Positions 43,471-52,720 of a stretch of 64,000 nt of DNA are shown here, piece after piece; the stretch's first letter is position 1; each line of letters starts with the position of its first letter. Source of the stretch: Paenibacillus sp. HB172176 (lineage in GTDB: Bacteria; Bacillota; Bacilli; Paenibacillales; Paenibacillaceae); assembly GCF_011947265.1 (NCBI RefSeq), contig NZ_JAATHD010000007.1, forward strand, positions 92,070 through 156,069. Direction: 5' to 3'. The translations under genes were made by a program, and so were the position numbers. The notes beneath the pieces were generated by a model. That model did not search any database and was not told the DNA's origin. It worked only from the letters and a program-made list of their open reading frames with translations.

Positions 43471-43535
43471 GTTTGTTGATTTAAGTTGTTGTTTCTTTAA
43501 TATTTATGTTTACTGTTGCATGTTTGTTGTTTAAG
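43471..43535 (+). promoter_or_regulatory. AT-rich control region of the HAD-DeoR operon
   Basis: GTTTGTTGATTTAAG (43471-43485) and GTTTGTTGTTTAAG (43522-43535) are near-copies 51 bp apart in AT-rich DNA ahead of the HAD gene. DeoR-family operators are often T/G-rich direct repeats of this kind, so these may be sites for the DeoR protein of the operon. No clear -35/-10 was fixed. Confidence 0.4.
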
Positions 43536-43676
43536 ATATGATGTAATGGCGCATAAGCAAGAAAGAAATGATATTCCACAACATACAAATTGGCAGTCTA
43601 TTTCAATTTTTACAAGAAATTTGTGTGAGCGAAGTGGTCAAAACCAATAGAGTAAAGTACACGGAGGGTCTTGGTT

Positions 43677-44489
43677 ATGGATATTAAAGCTGTCTTATTT
43701 GATTTGGACAATACGCTTCTATGGGATGATCGCGGGATTGATGAAGCATTTTCCGCGACCTGTGCCCATGCAGTTGCTCGGCATCCAGAAATCAATCCGT
43801 TCGATTTGGAGGCGGCGGTTAGAATGCAGGCTCTATCGTTATATGAATCATTCGAGGTGTATCCCTTCGCCAAGATGATTGAAATAACACATTTGGAGGC
43901 ATTATGGGCACGATTTGATGAAGGAGCGCTTCCGCAGTTCCGCGAGTTGCAGTTGCTATCACCCGGCTATCGAAGAGAGTCATGGATACGCGGCCTGCAT
44001 GAAGTAGGCGTCGATGATGTGCAACTGGGCGAAGAGCTTGCTGAGCGATTCCCAATGGAGAGACGGGCCAGGCCTATTATCTACGAGGGGACGTTCCCTG
44101 TTCTTGACGTGCTTAAGGACAAATATAAATTGCTGTTATTGACGAATGGAGCTCCTGATTTGCAGCGAGAGAAAGTGGAGTCCATACCGAGGTTAGCCTC
44201 GTATTTTGATCATATTGTAATCTCGGGCGATTTCGGCGCAGGGAAGCCGGCAGAATCGATCTTCCTATACGCAATGTCATTGCTTGGCATTTCACCGGAA
44301 GAGGGCTTGATGGTTGGGGATAACCCTAACACGGATATTAAAGGCGCGAACGGAGTGGGTATGAGAAATGTATGGATTAATCATCATGCTTCAGCCTGTT
44401 CTGTCGACCATGCACCGTCGTTTGAAGTTGGCAGCCTGCTTGAATTACCTGGTCTCATTGAACGCTTGCAGCATGGAATGGGCGAATAA
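43677..44489 (+). CDS. HAD-superfamily phosphatase
   Basis: 270 residues. Motif I is FDLDNTLL with Asp9 and Asp11; motif II LLLTNGAPDLQREK; motif III GAGKP with Lys; motif IV VGDNPNTDIKGA. A helical cap between residues 20 and 110 puts it in the subfamily I phosphatases (YjjG/phosphoglycolate-like). ATG 43677 after GGAGG. First of four co-directional genes (HAD, DeoR, MgtC, phosphoesterase) with short gaps. Substrate is likely a small phosphate ester. Confidence 0.88.
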   Translation: MDIKAVLFDLDNTLLWDDRGIDEAFSATCAHAVARHPEINPFDLEAAVRMQALSLYESFEVYPFAKMIEITHLEALWARFDEGALPQFRELQLLSPGYRRESWIRGLHEVGVDDVQLGEELAERFPMERRARPIIYEGTFPVLDVLKDKYKLLLLTNGAPDLQREKVESIPRLASYFDHIVISGDFGAGKPAESIFLYAMSLLGISPEEGLMVGDNPNTDIKGANGVGMRNVWINHHASACSVDHAPSFEVGSLLELPGLIERLQHGMGE

Positions 44490-44512
44490 GCAACTGAAGA
44501 AAGGGGTATGGA

Positions 44513-45283
44513 ATGATGTCGTTAACCTTCGAAGACCGCAAGAGAACGATAGTAGAGAAGCTAAGAAAAGATGGGAAAGTCCAAGTGGACTGGCTGGCCG
44601 AACAATTAAATGTATCTCCTGAAACCATTCGTAGAGACCTGGATCGATTGGAGAAGGAAGGGAAGCTCAAAAAGGTGTACGGGGGCGCTGTGTTGAGTAC
44701 AGATAGCTGGGAGCCGCCATTCATCCAGAGGGCACAAATCAATCACAAGGAAAAAACAGCTATTGGCAAGCTGGCAGCTAGTCTTGTACAAGCAAACGAG
44801 ACCATTATGATCGACAATGGGACGACGACGATTGAAGTCATCTCGCATCTGCGAGAACGGACGGATGTGACGATTATAACACACTCCATGCCGGCGCTGC
44901 AGCTTGCTGCGGAAATGTTTAAAGGCAAGATTATCTTCGCCGGCGGTGAAATCAATGCTAATCTGCAATCTGCTTCGGGCACAATGACTGAAAAGATACT
45001 GGATCACTTCAAAGTACATAAGGCATTCATTTCTGTTGGCGGCATTTCGCTTGTTGACGGAATTACCGACTACGACGTAAACGAAGCGAGCGTTTCTCGA
45101 AAAATGATAGAACGGGCGGACGAAGCGATTGTACTGGCGGATCATATGAAAATGGGAAAGACGACTTTTGCGAAAATATCTGCTATTCAGGATGTGTCGT
45201 TGATTATTACGGATAGAGACTGTCCGCCAGAGTGGATCAATGCTTTGAATGAAAAAAATATTGACGTGAGGATAGCTGATTAA
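44513..45283 (+). CDS. DeoR-family transcriptional repressor
   Basis: 256 residues. The winged helix VDWLAEQLNVSPETIRRDLDRLEKEGKLKKVYGGA (core SPETIRRDLDRLE) is the DeoR pattern, followed by the sugar-phosphate-binding domain (IMIDNGTTTIEVISHL and a C-terminal ADHMKMGKTTFAKIS). It should be relieved by a sugar phosphate. Second gene of the HAD operon, 23 bp after it, so it probably controls the operon; the T-rich repeats at 43471 and 43522 are candidate sites. Confidence 0.9.
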   Translation: MMSLTFEDRKRTIVEKLRKDGKVQVDWLAEQLNVSPETIRRDLDRLEKEGKLKKVYGGAVLSTDSWEPPFIQRAQINHKEKTAIGKLAASLVQANETIMIDNGTTTIEVISHLRERTDVTIITHSMPALQLAAEMFKGKIIFAGGEINANLQSASGTMTEKILDHFKVHKAFISVGGISLVDGITDYDVNEASVSRKMIERADEAIVLADHMKMGKTTFAKISAIQDVSLIITDRDCPPEWINALNEKNIDVRIAD

Positions 45284-45311
45284 ATAAAACGAAAGCGGGA
45301 GTGTGGAATTT

Positions 45312-46106
45312 ATGGTCGCCTTAAATCCCGAGGTCTGGCGAATCGATTTTCTGGAATTAAGCCTGCGCATAGTCATTGCAGTTATTTTTGGCGGTATTGT
45401 CGGGTTCGAACGGGAGTTGGGCGATCATGCTGCCGGATTTCGCACTCACATTCTAGTATGCCTGGGCTCCGCGCTTATTTCGTTACTGTCGATTTATGGT
45501 TTTTCCGAATTTGCATATGAGCCTAATGTAAGGTTGGACCCATCGCGCCTGGCTGCTCAAGTCGTAAGCGGGATTGGGTTTCTCGGAGCGGGCACGATTA
45601 TGCGAACAGGCATTTCTGTGTCCGGCTTGACAACAGCGGCTTCACTTTGGGTAGTTGCAGCCATTGGCCTTGCCGTTGGAGCTGGTTTTTATTATGGCGC
45701 GACATTGGCAACGGCTGCGATGCTAGTCAGTTTATTTCTTCTAAACAAAGTAGAAAGAAGGTTCTTGAATTCCAGTAGTAAGGTGAGTCTAACCTTAGAA
45801 GTATGGGATGATAAGAGAAATGTAAGTATGATCTTCGCCAAGTTTAGGGAATTGGGTATTCAAATCCGCGAAACACATATTGAAAATCGGGAAAGGTCCT
45901 TCGGCGGCGAAATCAGGAGCGCGGTTTATATGAAAATGACTGTGAGAGCAAAGACAAAAATGTTAGATCAAGCAGTGGCTGCGCTTGCGGCTTTGCCGAA
46001 TGTGATTCGAGTAGATAAAACAGCTGGAAACAGCGAGGAGTCGATTCATAACATGAAAGTTAAGGAAATGAACTTTATAGCAGAGAAGGAGAGCGTAAAA
46101 TTATGA
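45312..46106 (+). CDS. MgtC/SapB family membrane protein
   Basis: 264 residues. The N-terminal five-helix MgtC domain has GFERELGDHAAGFRTHILVCLGSAL and ARAQVVSGIGFLGAGTIM-like GIGFLGAGTIMR, GLTTAASLWVVAAIGLAVGAG, which are diagnostic. The C-terminal 100 residues form a soluble ACT-like domain ending NVIRVDKT. MgtC proteins help growth at low magnesium and modulate membrane ATPases. ATG 45312 is 10 nt after GGGAG; GTG 45303 is too close. Overlaps the phosphoesterase gene by 4 bp. Confidence 0.9.
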   Translation: MVALNPEVWRIDFLELSLRIVIAVIFGGIVGFERELGDHAAGFRTHILVCLGSALISLLSIYGFSEFAYEPNVRLDPSRLAAQVVSGIGFLGAGTIMRTGISVSGLTTAASLWVVAAIGLAVGAGFYYGATLATAAMLVSLFLLNKVERRFLNSSSKVSLTLEVWDDKRNVSMIFAKFRELGIQIRETHIENRERSFGGEIRSAVYMKMTVRAKTKMLDQAVAALAALPNVIRVDKTAGNSEESIHNMKVKEMNFIAEKESVKL

Positions 46107-47032
46107 AAAACCCCTTGAAATTCCGGGAAGACGGCACTTTTACAATTGTTCAGTTTACGGACATTCATTGGAAAGATGGGAGAGAATCCGATAGAAACTC
46201 TCGTCTACTAATGAAGCAAGTTCTTGAGCAGGAACAACCGAATCTTGTCGTATTTACGGGGGATGTTGTCGGCGGATACAACTGTGAGGATCCGATTGCT
46301 GCATTTCATGAGGCCGTTAAAGTCGTTGAAGAGCGGCGGATTCCGTGGGCTGTCGTTTTCGGCAATCATGATACAGAGAAGATAATAACCAGGCAGCAAT
46401 TCATGGATGCGGTAACTGGCTGTGAATGTTCTGTTACAGAGCAAGGCCCAGAAGAGATAAGCGGTTATGGGAATTACGTGCTGCAGATTGAAGACGGAGT
46501 AGGTCATTGCGCAGCAACGCTATATTTCCTCGATTCGGGAAGCTTCTCAAGTCTTCCGCATGTGAAAGGCTATGATTGGATTCGTCGCGATCAAGTCGAC
46601 TGGTACGTACAACAATCAAGGGAGATTACAGCGAGCAATGGCGGAACGCCAATTCCTGCCCTGGCTTTCTTCCATATTCCATTGCCGGAGTACCGGGAGG
46701 TGTGGGAGCGGGAGGTTTGTTACGGAAATAAGTTCGAGAACGTATGCTGCCCGCCAATTAATACCGGCCTATTCGCCGCAATGGTCGAAATGGGCGATGT
46801 TGCAGGCACGTTCGTTGGACATGATCATACGAACGATTACTGGGGGAGCTTGCACGGTATCCGTCTATGTTATGGTCGAGCCACAGGGTACAATACCTAT
46901 GGCCAAGAGGGATTCCCGCGTGGAGCGCGGGTTATCCGCCTGACCGCAGGGGAACGTCAGTTTGAATCATGGCTCCGTCTGGATGATGGTTCGGTCATTA
47001 GGGAACAGCCGGAGCATAGGCCATCGCTGTAA
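46103..47032 (+). CDS. Calcineurin-like metallophosphoesterase
   Basis: 309 residues. The metal motifs appear in order: FTDIHW (D-x-H), VVFTGDVVGG (GD), AVVFGNHD (GNHD), ALAFFHIPLPEY (H), and FVGHDHTNDY (GHDH). Near relatives are the purple-acid-like intracellular phosphoesterases of the ICC/YkoQ kind. No signal peptide. Last gene of the HAD-DeoR-MgtC operon, translationally coupled to mgtC and followed by a terminator. Confidence 0.9.
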   Translation: MKNPLKFREDGTFTIVQFTDIHWKDGRESDRNSRLLMKQVLEQEQPNLVVFTGDVVGGYNCEDPIAAFHEAVKVVEERRIPWAVVFGNHDTEKIITRQQFMDAVTGCECSVTEQGPEEISGYGNYVLQIEDGVGHCAATLYFLDSGSFSSLPHVKGYDWIRRDQVDWYVQQSREITASNGGTPIPALAFFHIPLPEYREVWEREVCYGNKFENVCCPPINTGLFAAMVEMGDVAGTFVGHDHTNDYWGSLHGIRLCYGRATGYNTYGQEGFPRGARVIRLTAGERQFESWLRLDDGSVIREQPEHRPSL

Positions 47033-47126
47033 ATGTTGATGAAGTCCAGAAAGGCGCAGATGATTTCAATAAATCACCCTCCCTTAATGAAGCGAAGTAA
47101 GTAGGATACAACCTCGCTATCATATA

Positions 47127-47170
47127 CAGGATGCTTTATCCGTGATTAAACGGAAAGCATCCTGTTTTCT
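47127..47170 (+). terminator. Terminator of the HAD-DeoR-MgtC-phosphoesterase operon
   Basis: CAGGATGCTTTATCCGT (47127-47143) pairs with ACGGAAAGCATCCTG (47150-47164; one bulged base), followed by TTTTCTT. Confidence 0.8.
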
Positions 47171-47291
47171 TGATACCCAAAAAAATGATAACGACCCTAG
47201 AAATCGTACACTAGGCATATAGGCATTAGATAGAATATGGTTAGGAGGGAAAGATAGATACAACTCACACGGAATGCATGGAATGATTTGG

Positions 47292-47316
47292 AACGTCCCT
47301 ATTCAGGGACGTTTTC
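47292..47316 (+). terminator. Leader hairpin upstream of the AraC sensor gene
   Basis: AACGTCCCT (47292-47300) and AGGGACGTT (47305-47313) around ATTC, then TTC; a short T tract. It is about 133 bp before the start of the sensor gene and could attenuate it or end a short RNA. Confidence 0.6.
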
Positions 47317-47448
47317 GTATATATTTAATGAAAATAAGAAGGGGTATCTTGTTGAAATTTGTCGAAATAATAAGAATGAAAGGATAATATGTCGAATGAT
47401 GTTGAGCTAATGAAGAGTCACAGGTAGATAACAAGGGGGGGATTCGGT

Positions 47449-49803
47449 TTGGATCACTTGAAAAAAATAAATGTCTTCGAATCAAAGCGCAGGACAAGCG
47501 TATTCGTCACCCTGTTTGTCTCATACATGATTATCCTCATACTGCCTATTGTAATTGGAGCTGCGCTGTATTCCAAGGTGGATGATATCATGGTAGGCAA
47601 CGCAGATCAGGCTAATGCGGCCATGCTTGAACAAGCCAGGAGAATAATAGACAGCCGAATGCAGGAAGTGGAGAGCCTGACCTCGCAAATATCTATACAT
47701 GCCAAGCTTCCGTGGCTATTAAATCAGGAGAGATACGATAGTCCGACGGAGTCGTATCCCTATATCAATTTCATGAAGGAATTGCAGCGATTCAATACGC
47801 TTAACACATTCATTGATGATTATTATATCTATTTTGCCAAATCCGACGTTATTCTGTCGCCCACTACGAAAACGAATTCCAGGCTCTTCTTTGATCATTA
47901 TTATACGTATAGCCAATACAGCTACGAGCAGTATATGTCCCAATTTCTTCAGAGCAATCATCATCGGGCTGTTTTTCCGGCAGAGGATGTCATCAGCGGG
48001 AATTGGCATCACAACATGCTCACCTTCATGCAGTCGCTGCCCTCAGGCGAGTCGAATAATGTGCTGGGCAATTTAGTAATCCTTGTTGATGAGGAGAAAA
48101 TTAAGCAGCTGTTGGCCAACATTGACGGCATGCAGGACGGCGTCGTTTATATTCTCGATCAAAACAGGAAGGTATTAATGCATACCTCCGATGATGAAGG
48201 GAACCCCTTCTACCGGGATGCGCTGCAAGCCATGAGCGAGGCTCAGGCGTGGAAGGGGAGCGGGTCCGTGGCTCTGACGAACGACCGGGGAGAAGATCTG
48301 AGGGTGACTTATACGACATCAGACCAGAATGGCTGGACGTATGTATCGGTCATGCTCGAATCGGTGGTGCTGTCACAGGTGAAGAACACGAAAACCTTGG
48401 CGATCATCGCGGTTGCTATCTGCTTCGTTCTCGGAGGCGTCGTATGTTACCTTATGGCTTACCGTAATTACATGCCTATACGAAATCTGGTTCAGTTTGT
48501 TCTGAAAGACAAGTCGAATCGAAGGGATTTCCAGAAAAATGAATTCCAAATTATTAATGAAACGGTATCTACGCTATTTAATAGAGAAAAAAAACTGGAA
48601 ACGACCATATCGCGTCAACTCCCCGTCATACAAGCAGATTATTTATCCCGATTGATCCGAGGTTATGTGGATGCTGGCGCAGTGAAAGAGGTAGATCTGG
48701 AATTTATGGGACTGTCGCTACCGCATCCCTATTTCTCAGTGGTCATGGTGGATATTGATGATTGCAGTCAATTTATCAAAGAGGAGAATGAACGCGAGCG
48801 CGCATTAATCCGCTTCGTGCTGACGAATGTTATCCATGAACTGCTCGAATCGCATGCGTATACCATAGAGATGGAACGGAATCGGACGGTGACGCTGTTG
48901 AATATAGCGGATGTTGCGACTGAGAAAGGCAACTGTCAAGCCTTCGCCCTGAAGCTCATTGCGATTATGCAAGAACGATTCAGAACCAAGATTACGGTTG
49001 CCTATAGCACGGTCCATCACGGTATTGAGCATATTAAAGAAGTGTATAGCGAAGCGGTGATCGCTATGGATTATAAATTGCTACAGGGGCCGAGTTCGGT
49101 GCTGAACTATGAAGAAGTGCAAGCTCTGAATCCAGGGATGTATCACTATCCGATTGAAATCGAGACTCAATTGATGAACTATACTCGCAATGGGGACTTT
49201 AATCAGGTGAAACGGCTGCTGCAGCAAATCTACGATGTGAACTTTCATGCTGACGGCATGACGCCTGAGCTAGGGCGTTGCTTATTCTCGGATATGCTGA
49301 GCACATTGCTGAAGCTGCCGGCGTCATTGAATATCGAGAAGAATCTTCTGGTGAACGATGGTCATGATCCGATCAAACAAATTGCGGAAAGCAAAACGGC
49401 GGAGGAAATGTATAAGAAGATTCAGGGATATTTCATGAAGTTTTGCGAAGCGATTAAAGAGGAGCGGACCGATCACAGCGAGCAGCTCTATCGGAGCGTT
49501 ACGGAATATATCGATCGGCATTTCGGCGACAGCATGCTTAGCCTGGCGTTGATGGCCAACCACTTTGAGCTGAATGCCTCCTACCTGTCCACCTTCTTCA
49601 AAAATTACAGCGGCGAGAATATAACCGACTATATCGCAAAGGTTCGCGTGAAGGAGGCCAAGCGATTATTGGCGGAAACGTCTATGACGATTGTGGAAAT
49701 TGCCGGTCATGTGGGATACTCCAGCAATATTGGATTGATCCGATTATTCAAGAAAGTGGAGGGTGTCACACCGGGCCAATATCGCGCCAATGCAGAGAAA
49801 TAG
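47449..49803 (+). CDS. Transmembrane AraC-family sensor-regulator
   Basis: 784 residues. Membrane helices near residues 19-43 (VFVTLFVSYMIILILPIVIGAAL) and 315-338 (TLAIIAVAICFVLGGVVCYLMAY) bracket an extracellular Cache-like sensor. The cytoplasmic part ends in a double helix-turn-helix (LSTFFKNYSGENITDYIAKVRVKEAKRLLAE ... VGYSSNIGLIRLFKKVEGVTPGQYR; cores FFKNYSGENITDY and LIRLFKKVEGVTPGQYR). TTG 47449 after AAGGGGGG. It precedes the ABC transporter and the PL8 lyase on the same strand and most likely activates them on sensing oligomers. Confidence 0.88.
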   Translation: MDHLKKINVFESKRRTSVFVTLFVSYMIILILPIVIGAALYSKVDDIMVGNADQANAAMLEQARRIIDSRMQEVESLTSQISIHAKLPWLLNQERYDSPTESYPYINFMKELQRFNTLNTFIDDYYIYFAKSDVILSPTTKTNSRLFFDHYYTYSQYSYEQYMSQFLQSNHHRAVFPAEDVISGNWHHNMLTFMQSLPSGESNNVLGNLVILVDEEKIKQLLANIDGMQDGVVYILDQNRKVLMHTSDDEGNPFYRDALQAMSEAQAWKGSGSVALTNDRGEDLRVTYTTSDQNGWTYVSVMLESVVLSQVKNTKTLAIIAVAICFVLGGVVCYLMAYRNYMPIRNLVQFVLKDKSNRRDFQKNEFQIINETVSTLFNREKKLETTISRQLPVIQADYLSRLIRGYVDAGAVKEVDLEFMGLSLPHPYFSVVMVDIDDCSQFIKEENERERALIRFVLTNVIHELLESHAYTIEMERNRTVTLLNIADVATEKGNCQAFALKLIAIMQERFRTKITVAYSTVHHGIEHIKEVYSEAVIAMDYKLLQGPSSVLNYEEVQALNPGMYHYPIEIETQLMNYTRNGDFNQVKRLLQQIYDVNFHADGMTPELGRCLFSDMLSTLLKLPASLNIEKNLLVNDGHDPIKQIAESKTAEEMYKKIQGYFMKFCEAIKEERTDHSEQLYRSVTEYIDRHFGDSMLSLALMANHFELNASYLSTFFKNYSGENITDYIAKVRVKEAKRLLAETSMTIVEIAGHVGYSSNIGLIRLFKKVEGVTPGQYRANAEK

Positions 49804-49982
49804 GGCTGAAAACACAATAAGAGTTAACGTATATAGAAAAATGATAGTGCGAATTTCTGAAAGGCGGACAGCAAATCAAGAAAGCGGATTCTTCTCGAAT
49901 GGGCATTACCCGGTTATCGTAAGAATAGATCGGACAAGAACCGGTCAAGAACGAAAAAAACAAGGGAGGCAATGATCCAGCC

Positions 49983-51641
49983 ATGAAACAATGGACAACG
50001 AAACGTCAAAAGATGGGCATGCTGCTAAGCATCCTGTTAGCCACATCGCTGGCTGCAGGCTGTTCAAACAATCAAGGGGGCAACGAGCCGCAGGCTTCAA
50101 CGGGCAGCACTGACGGCAACGAAACGCAAGTGGACAACAAAACAGAAGAAGTGGGCTTTCCGGATCAACTGAAGTATTGGGTGCCGCTTGGAACGGCATC
50201 CTCTACAAAGTCGAGCTTAAGCGAGGTTGGCGTCTATCAGAAGCTGCAGGAGCTTACGGGAACGAAGGTGGAGTTTACACACCCGAGTGAGGATGGAAAT
50301 CAGCAGACGGAGCAATTGAATATTATGATCGCATCCGGCAATTTGCCTGATGTGGTGGAAACGAACTGGCTCAATGTACCTAGAGGCCCTCAGAACGCGA
50401 TCGACGAAGGCACTATTATTCGATTGAATGAGCTTATTGAGGAATATGCTCCTAATTTGAGGAAGTACCTGGATGAGAATCCTGAAATGGAGAATTTGAT
50501 CAAGACGGATGAAGGCAGCATTTACGCTTTCCCATTTCTGCGCGGTGATAAAATTTTGACAGTATTCTATGGGCCGACTATTCGGAAGGATTGGCTGGAT
50601 AAGTTAAATCTCGAAGTGCCTACAACAATCGAGGAATGGGAGAACACCTTCATCGCCTTTAGAGATCAGGATCCGAACGGAAATGGAGAGAAGGATGAGA
50701 TTCCGTTCACTCTGCGCTTGAGTGAAGTGAGAAGCGAGGGCACCAATGCGTTGATAGGAGCATGGGGAATCGCTTCCCGATTCTATCAGGTAGACGGTGA
50801 AGTGAGGTATGGGGAAATCCAGCCTGAATATAAGGAGTTCCTAACGACTATGCAAAGATGGTATGAGGAAGGATTAATTGATCCGGATTTCGCAGCCAAC
50901 GACAGCAAACTAATCGATGCGAGAATGACGGGCAATCAATTAGGAGCCTTGTATGCTTACAATGGAGGTGGAATTGGCAAATACACCGGACTTATGACGG
51001 AAACCAATCCTGACTTCAATCTCGTGGGTATTCTAAACCCGACCTTGAATAAAGGGGATACTCCGGCACTGGGACAAATGGATAAAATCTTCAACGGAAC
51101 CGGAGCGGCAATCTCGGGCAATGCGAAGAATCCGGAAGCCATTGTAAAGTGGCTGGATCAGGGCTATAGCGAAGAGGGTCATATGCTCTTCAATTTCGGA
51201 ATCGAAGGCGAGAGCTATGAAATGGTAGACGGTTATCCGACATTCACAGATCAAATCACTAAAAATGCCGATGGTTTGCCAATGGCTCAGGCTTTGGCGG
51301 AGTACGCTCGATCCATTTCCTACGGACCATTTGTTCAGGATCGTCGTTACATTGAACAATATTACAATCTGGACGCTCAGTCAGAAGCACTGGAAACCTG
51401 GAGTCAAGCGAAAAACGAAATTCAAATGCCTCCTGTTACCTTGACTGCGGAGGAAAGTCAAAAGTTTGGCAACATTATGAACGATGTAAACACCTATGCC
51501 GAGGAAATGATCACGAAGTTTATTATGGGCGCTGAGAAGATTGAGAAATTTGATGATTTCGTTGCGAATCTGAAAAAATTCAAGATTGAAGAAGCGATTG
51601 CCATACAACAAGCGGCTCTTGACCGCTATAACAACAGATAA
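49983..51641 (+). CDS. Extracellular solute-binding lipoprotein, LplA type
   Basis: 552 residues. The signal peptide ends in LAAGC (lipobox), then a Ser/Thr/Gln linker. DPNGNGEKDEIPFTLRL and the general pattern are those of large sugar-binding proteins; DPNGNGEKDE resembles a calcium loop. Paired with two permeases 90 bp downstream. The ligand is likely an oligosaccharide released by the surface PL8 lyase (unsaturated uronic-acid disaccharide or longer). ATG 49983; an AGGGAGG site ends 11 nt upstream. Confidence 0.9.
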   Translation: MKQWTTKRQKMGMLLSILLATSLAAGCSNNQGGNEPQASTGSTDGNETQVDNKTEEVGFPDQLKYWVPLGTASSTKSSLSEVGVYQKLQELTGTKVEFTHPSEDGNQQTEQLNIMIASGNLPDVVETNWLNVPRGPQNAIDEGTIIRLNELIEEYAPNLRKYLDENPEMENLIKTDEGSIYAFPFLRGDKILTVFYGPTIRKDWLDKLNLEVPTTIEEWENTFIAFRDQDPNGNGEKDEIPFTLRLSEVRSEGTNALIGAWGIASRFYQVDGEVRYGEIQPEYKEFLTTMQRWYEEGLIDPDFAANDSKLIDARMTGNQLGALYAYNGGGIGKYTGLMTETNPDFNLVGILNPTLNKGDTPALGQMDKIFNGTGAAISGNAKNPEAIVKWLDQGYSEEGHMLFNFGIEGESYEMVDGYPTFTDQITKNADGLPMAQALAEYARSISYGPFVQDRRYIEQYYNLDAQSEALETWSQAKNEIQMPPVTLTAEESQKFGNIMNDVNTYAEEMITKFIMGAEKIEKFDDFVANLKKFKIEEAIAIQQAALDRYNNR

Positions 51642-51661
51642 GGTTTTAGGGCGATTATAGC

Positions 51662-51682
51662 TGCCGGGACTCGTTCCCGGCA
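51662..51682 (+). terminator. Intercistronic hairpin between binding protein and permease
   Basis: TGCCGGGA (51662-51669) pairs with TCCCGGCA (51675-51682), loop CTCGT. Same placement as in the first operon (after the binding protein), again without a U tract, fitting differential expression. Confidence 0.6.
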
Positions 51683-51730
51683 TGCTATTTCTCATAGCCG
51701 TATGAAACTGTAGGATAGGAGTTTTGGAAG

Positions 51731-52705
51731 ATGGCACAAACATACACAAAGTTAACTCGCGAAGAGACATCTGCCGGCCTTCGCCGGCCAATGGGATTTT
51801 TCACCAGGGCCAAACGTGATTTAAAGCTGAACAAGCATGTTTATCTCATGTTGCTCCCGGTGGTGCTCTATTATCTTATCTTTCATTATGGCCCGATGTA
51901 CGGGCTGCAAATTGCCTTTAAGAATTACTCCCCTGCCAAAGGGTTTCTTGGCAGCGCCTGGGTTGGCTTTGTTCATTTTAAGGATTTTTTCGACAGCTTC
52001 TATTTTTGGAGAATATTGAAGAATACATTGATACTCAGCTTCTACAGTTTGCTATTCTTCTTTCCGGCAGGAATCGTTCTTGCCTTGCTCCTCAATGAGA
52101 TCAGGAATACGAGATTTAAGCAGGCTATTCAAACGATTACGTACATGCCGCATTTTGTATCCCTGGTTGTCATTGTTGGAATCATGTTCGATTTTTTGGC
52201 CAGAGACGGTTTTGTGAATGATTTACTGAACGGAATATTCGGAATGGAGCCTATTGCGTTTTTGAATGAGGCTGGATGGTTTCGCACACTATATGTAGGC
52301 TCGGATATTTGGCAGAATATTGGCTGGAGCTCGATTATATTCCTTGCGGCCATCAGCTCGATTGATCCGTCGCTTTATGAAGCTGCCAGAATGGATGGGG
52401 CGGGACGCTGGAAGCAATCCATGCATATTACCTTTCCGGGTATTCTGCCTACTGTCACTATTCTATTGGTTTTGTTTATTGGGAAGTTCATGAATGTGGG
52501 GATGGAGAAAATCTTGTTGATGTACAACCCTATAACGTATGAGACCTCGGATGTAATCCAGACCTATGTGTACCGAAAAGGGATCCTTGAGGCAAACTAT
52601 AGTTATAGCGCAGCTGTTGGTTTGTTTAACGCAATTATCAGCTTTATTCTGCTCTTTCTCGCGAATGGCCTTGCCAGAAGAACAGGAGAAGGTAAATTAT
52701 GGTAG
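51731..52705 (+). CDS. Sugar ABC transporter permease, LplB type
   Basis: 324 residues with six helices (YLMLLPVVLYYLIFHYGPMYGLQIAFKNY first part; core YYLIFHYGPMYGLQ), and the coupling motif SLYEAARMDGAGRWKQSMHITFPG. ATG 51731 follows AGGAG by about 9 nt. Partner of the next permease; they share the oligosaccharide binding protein upstream. Confidence 0.9.
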   Translation: MAQTYTKLTREETSAGLRRPMGFFTRAKRDLKLNKHVYLMLLPVVLYYLIFHYGPMYGLQIAFKNYSPAKGFLGSAWVGFVHFKDFFDSFYFWRILKNTLILSFYSLLFFFPAGIVLALLLNEIRNTRFKQAIQTITYMPHFVSLVVIVGIMFDFLARDGFVNDLLNGIFGMEPIAFLNEAGWFRTLYVGSDIWQNIGWSSIIFLAAISSIDPSLYEAARMDGAGRWKQSMHITFPGILPTVTILLVLFIGKFMNVGMEKILLMYNPITYETSDVIQTYVYRKGILEANYSYSAAVGLFNAIISFILLFLANGLARRTGEGKLW

Positions 52706-52720
52706 GGGAGGTGACATGAT

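Larger units (their letters stand above)
47033..47448. other. Gap with two hairpins before the AraC sensor
   Basis: The 416-bp gap contains the operon terminator (47127-47170) and a second hairpin (47292-47315) in the possible leader of the next gene. AGGAGGGAAAG (around 47243) is not followed by a convincing gene. Nothing else recognised. Confidence 0.6.
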
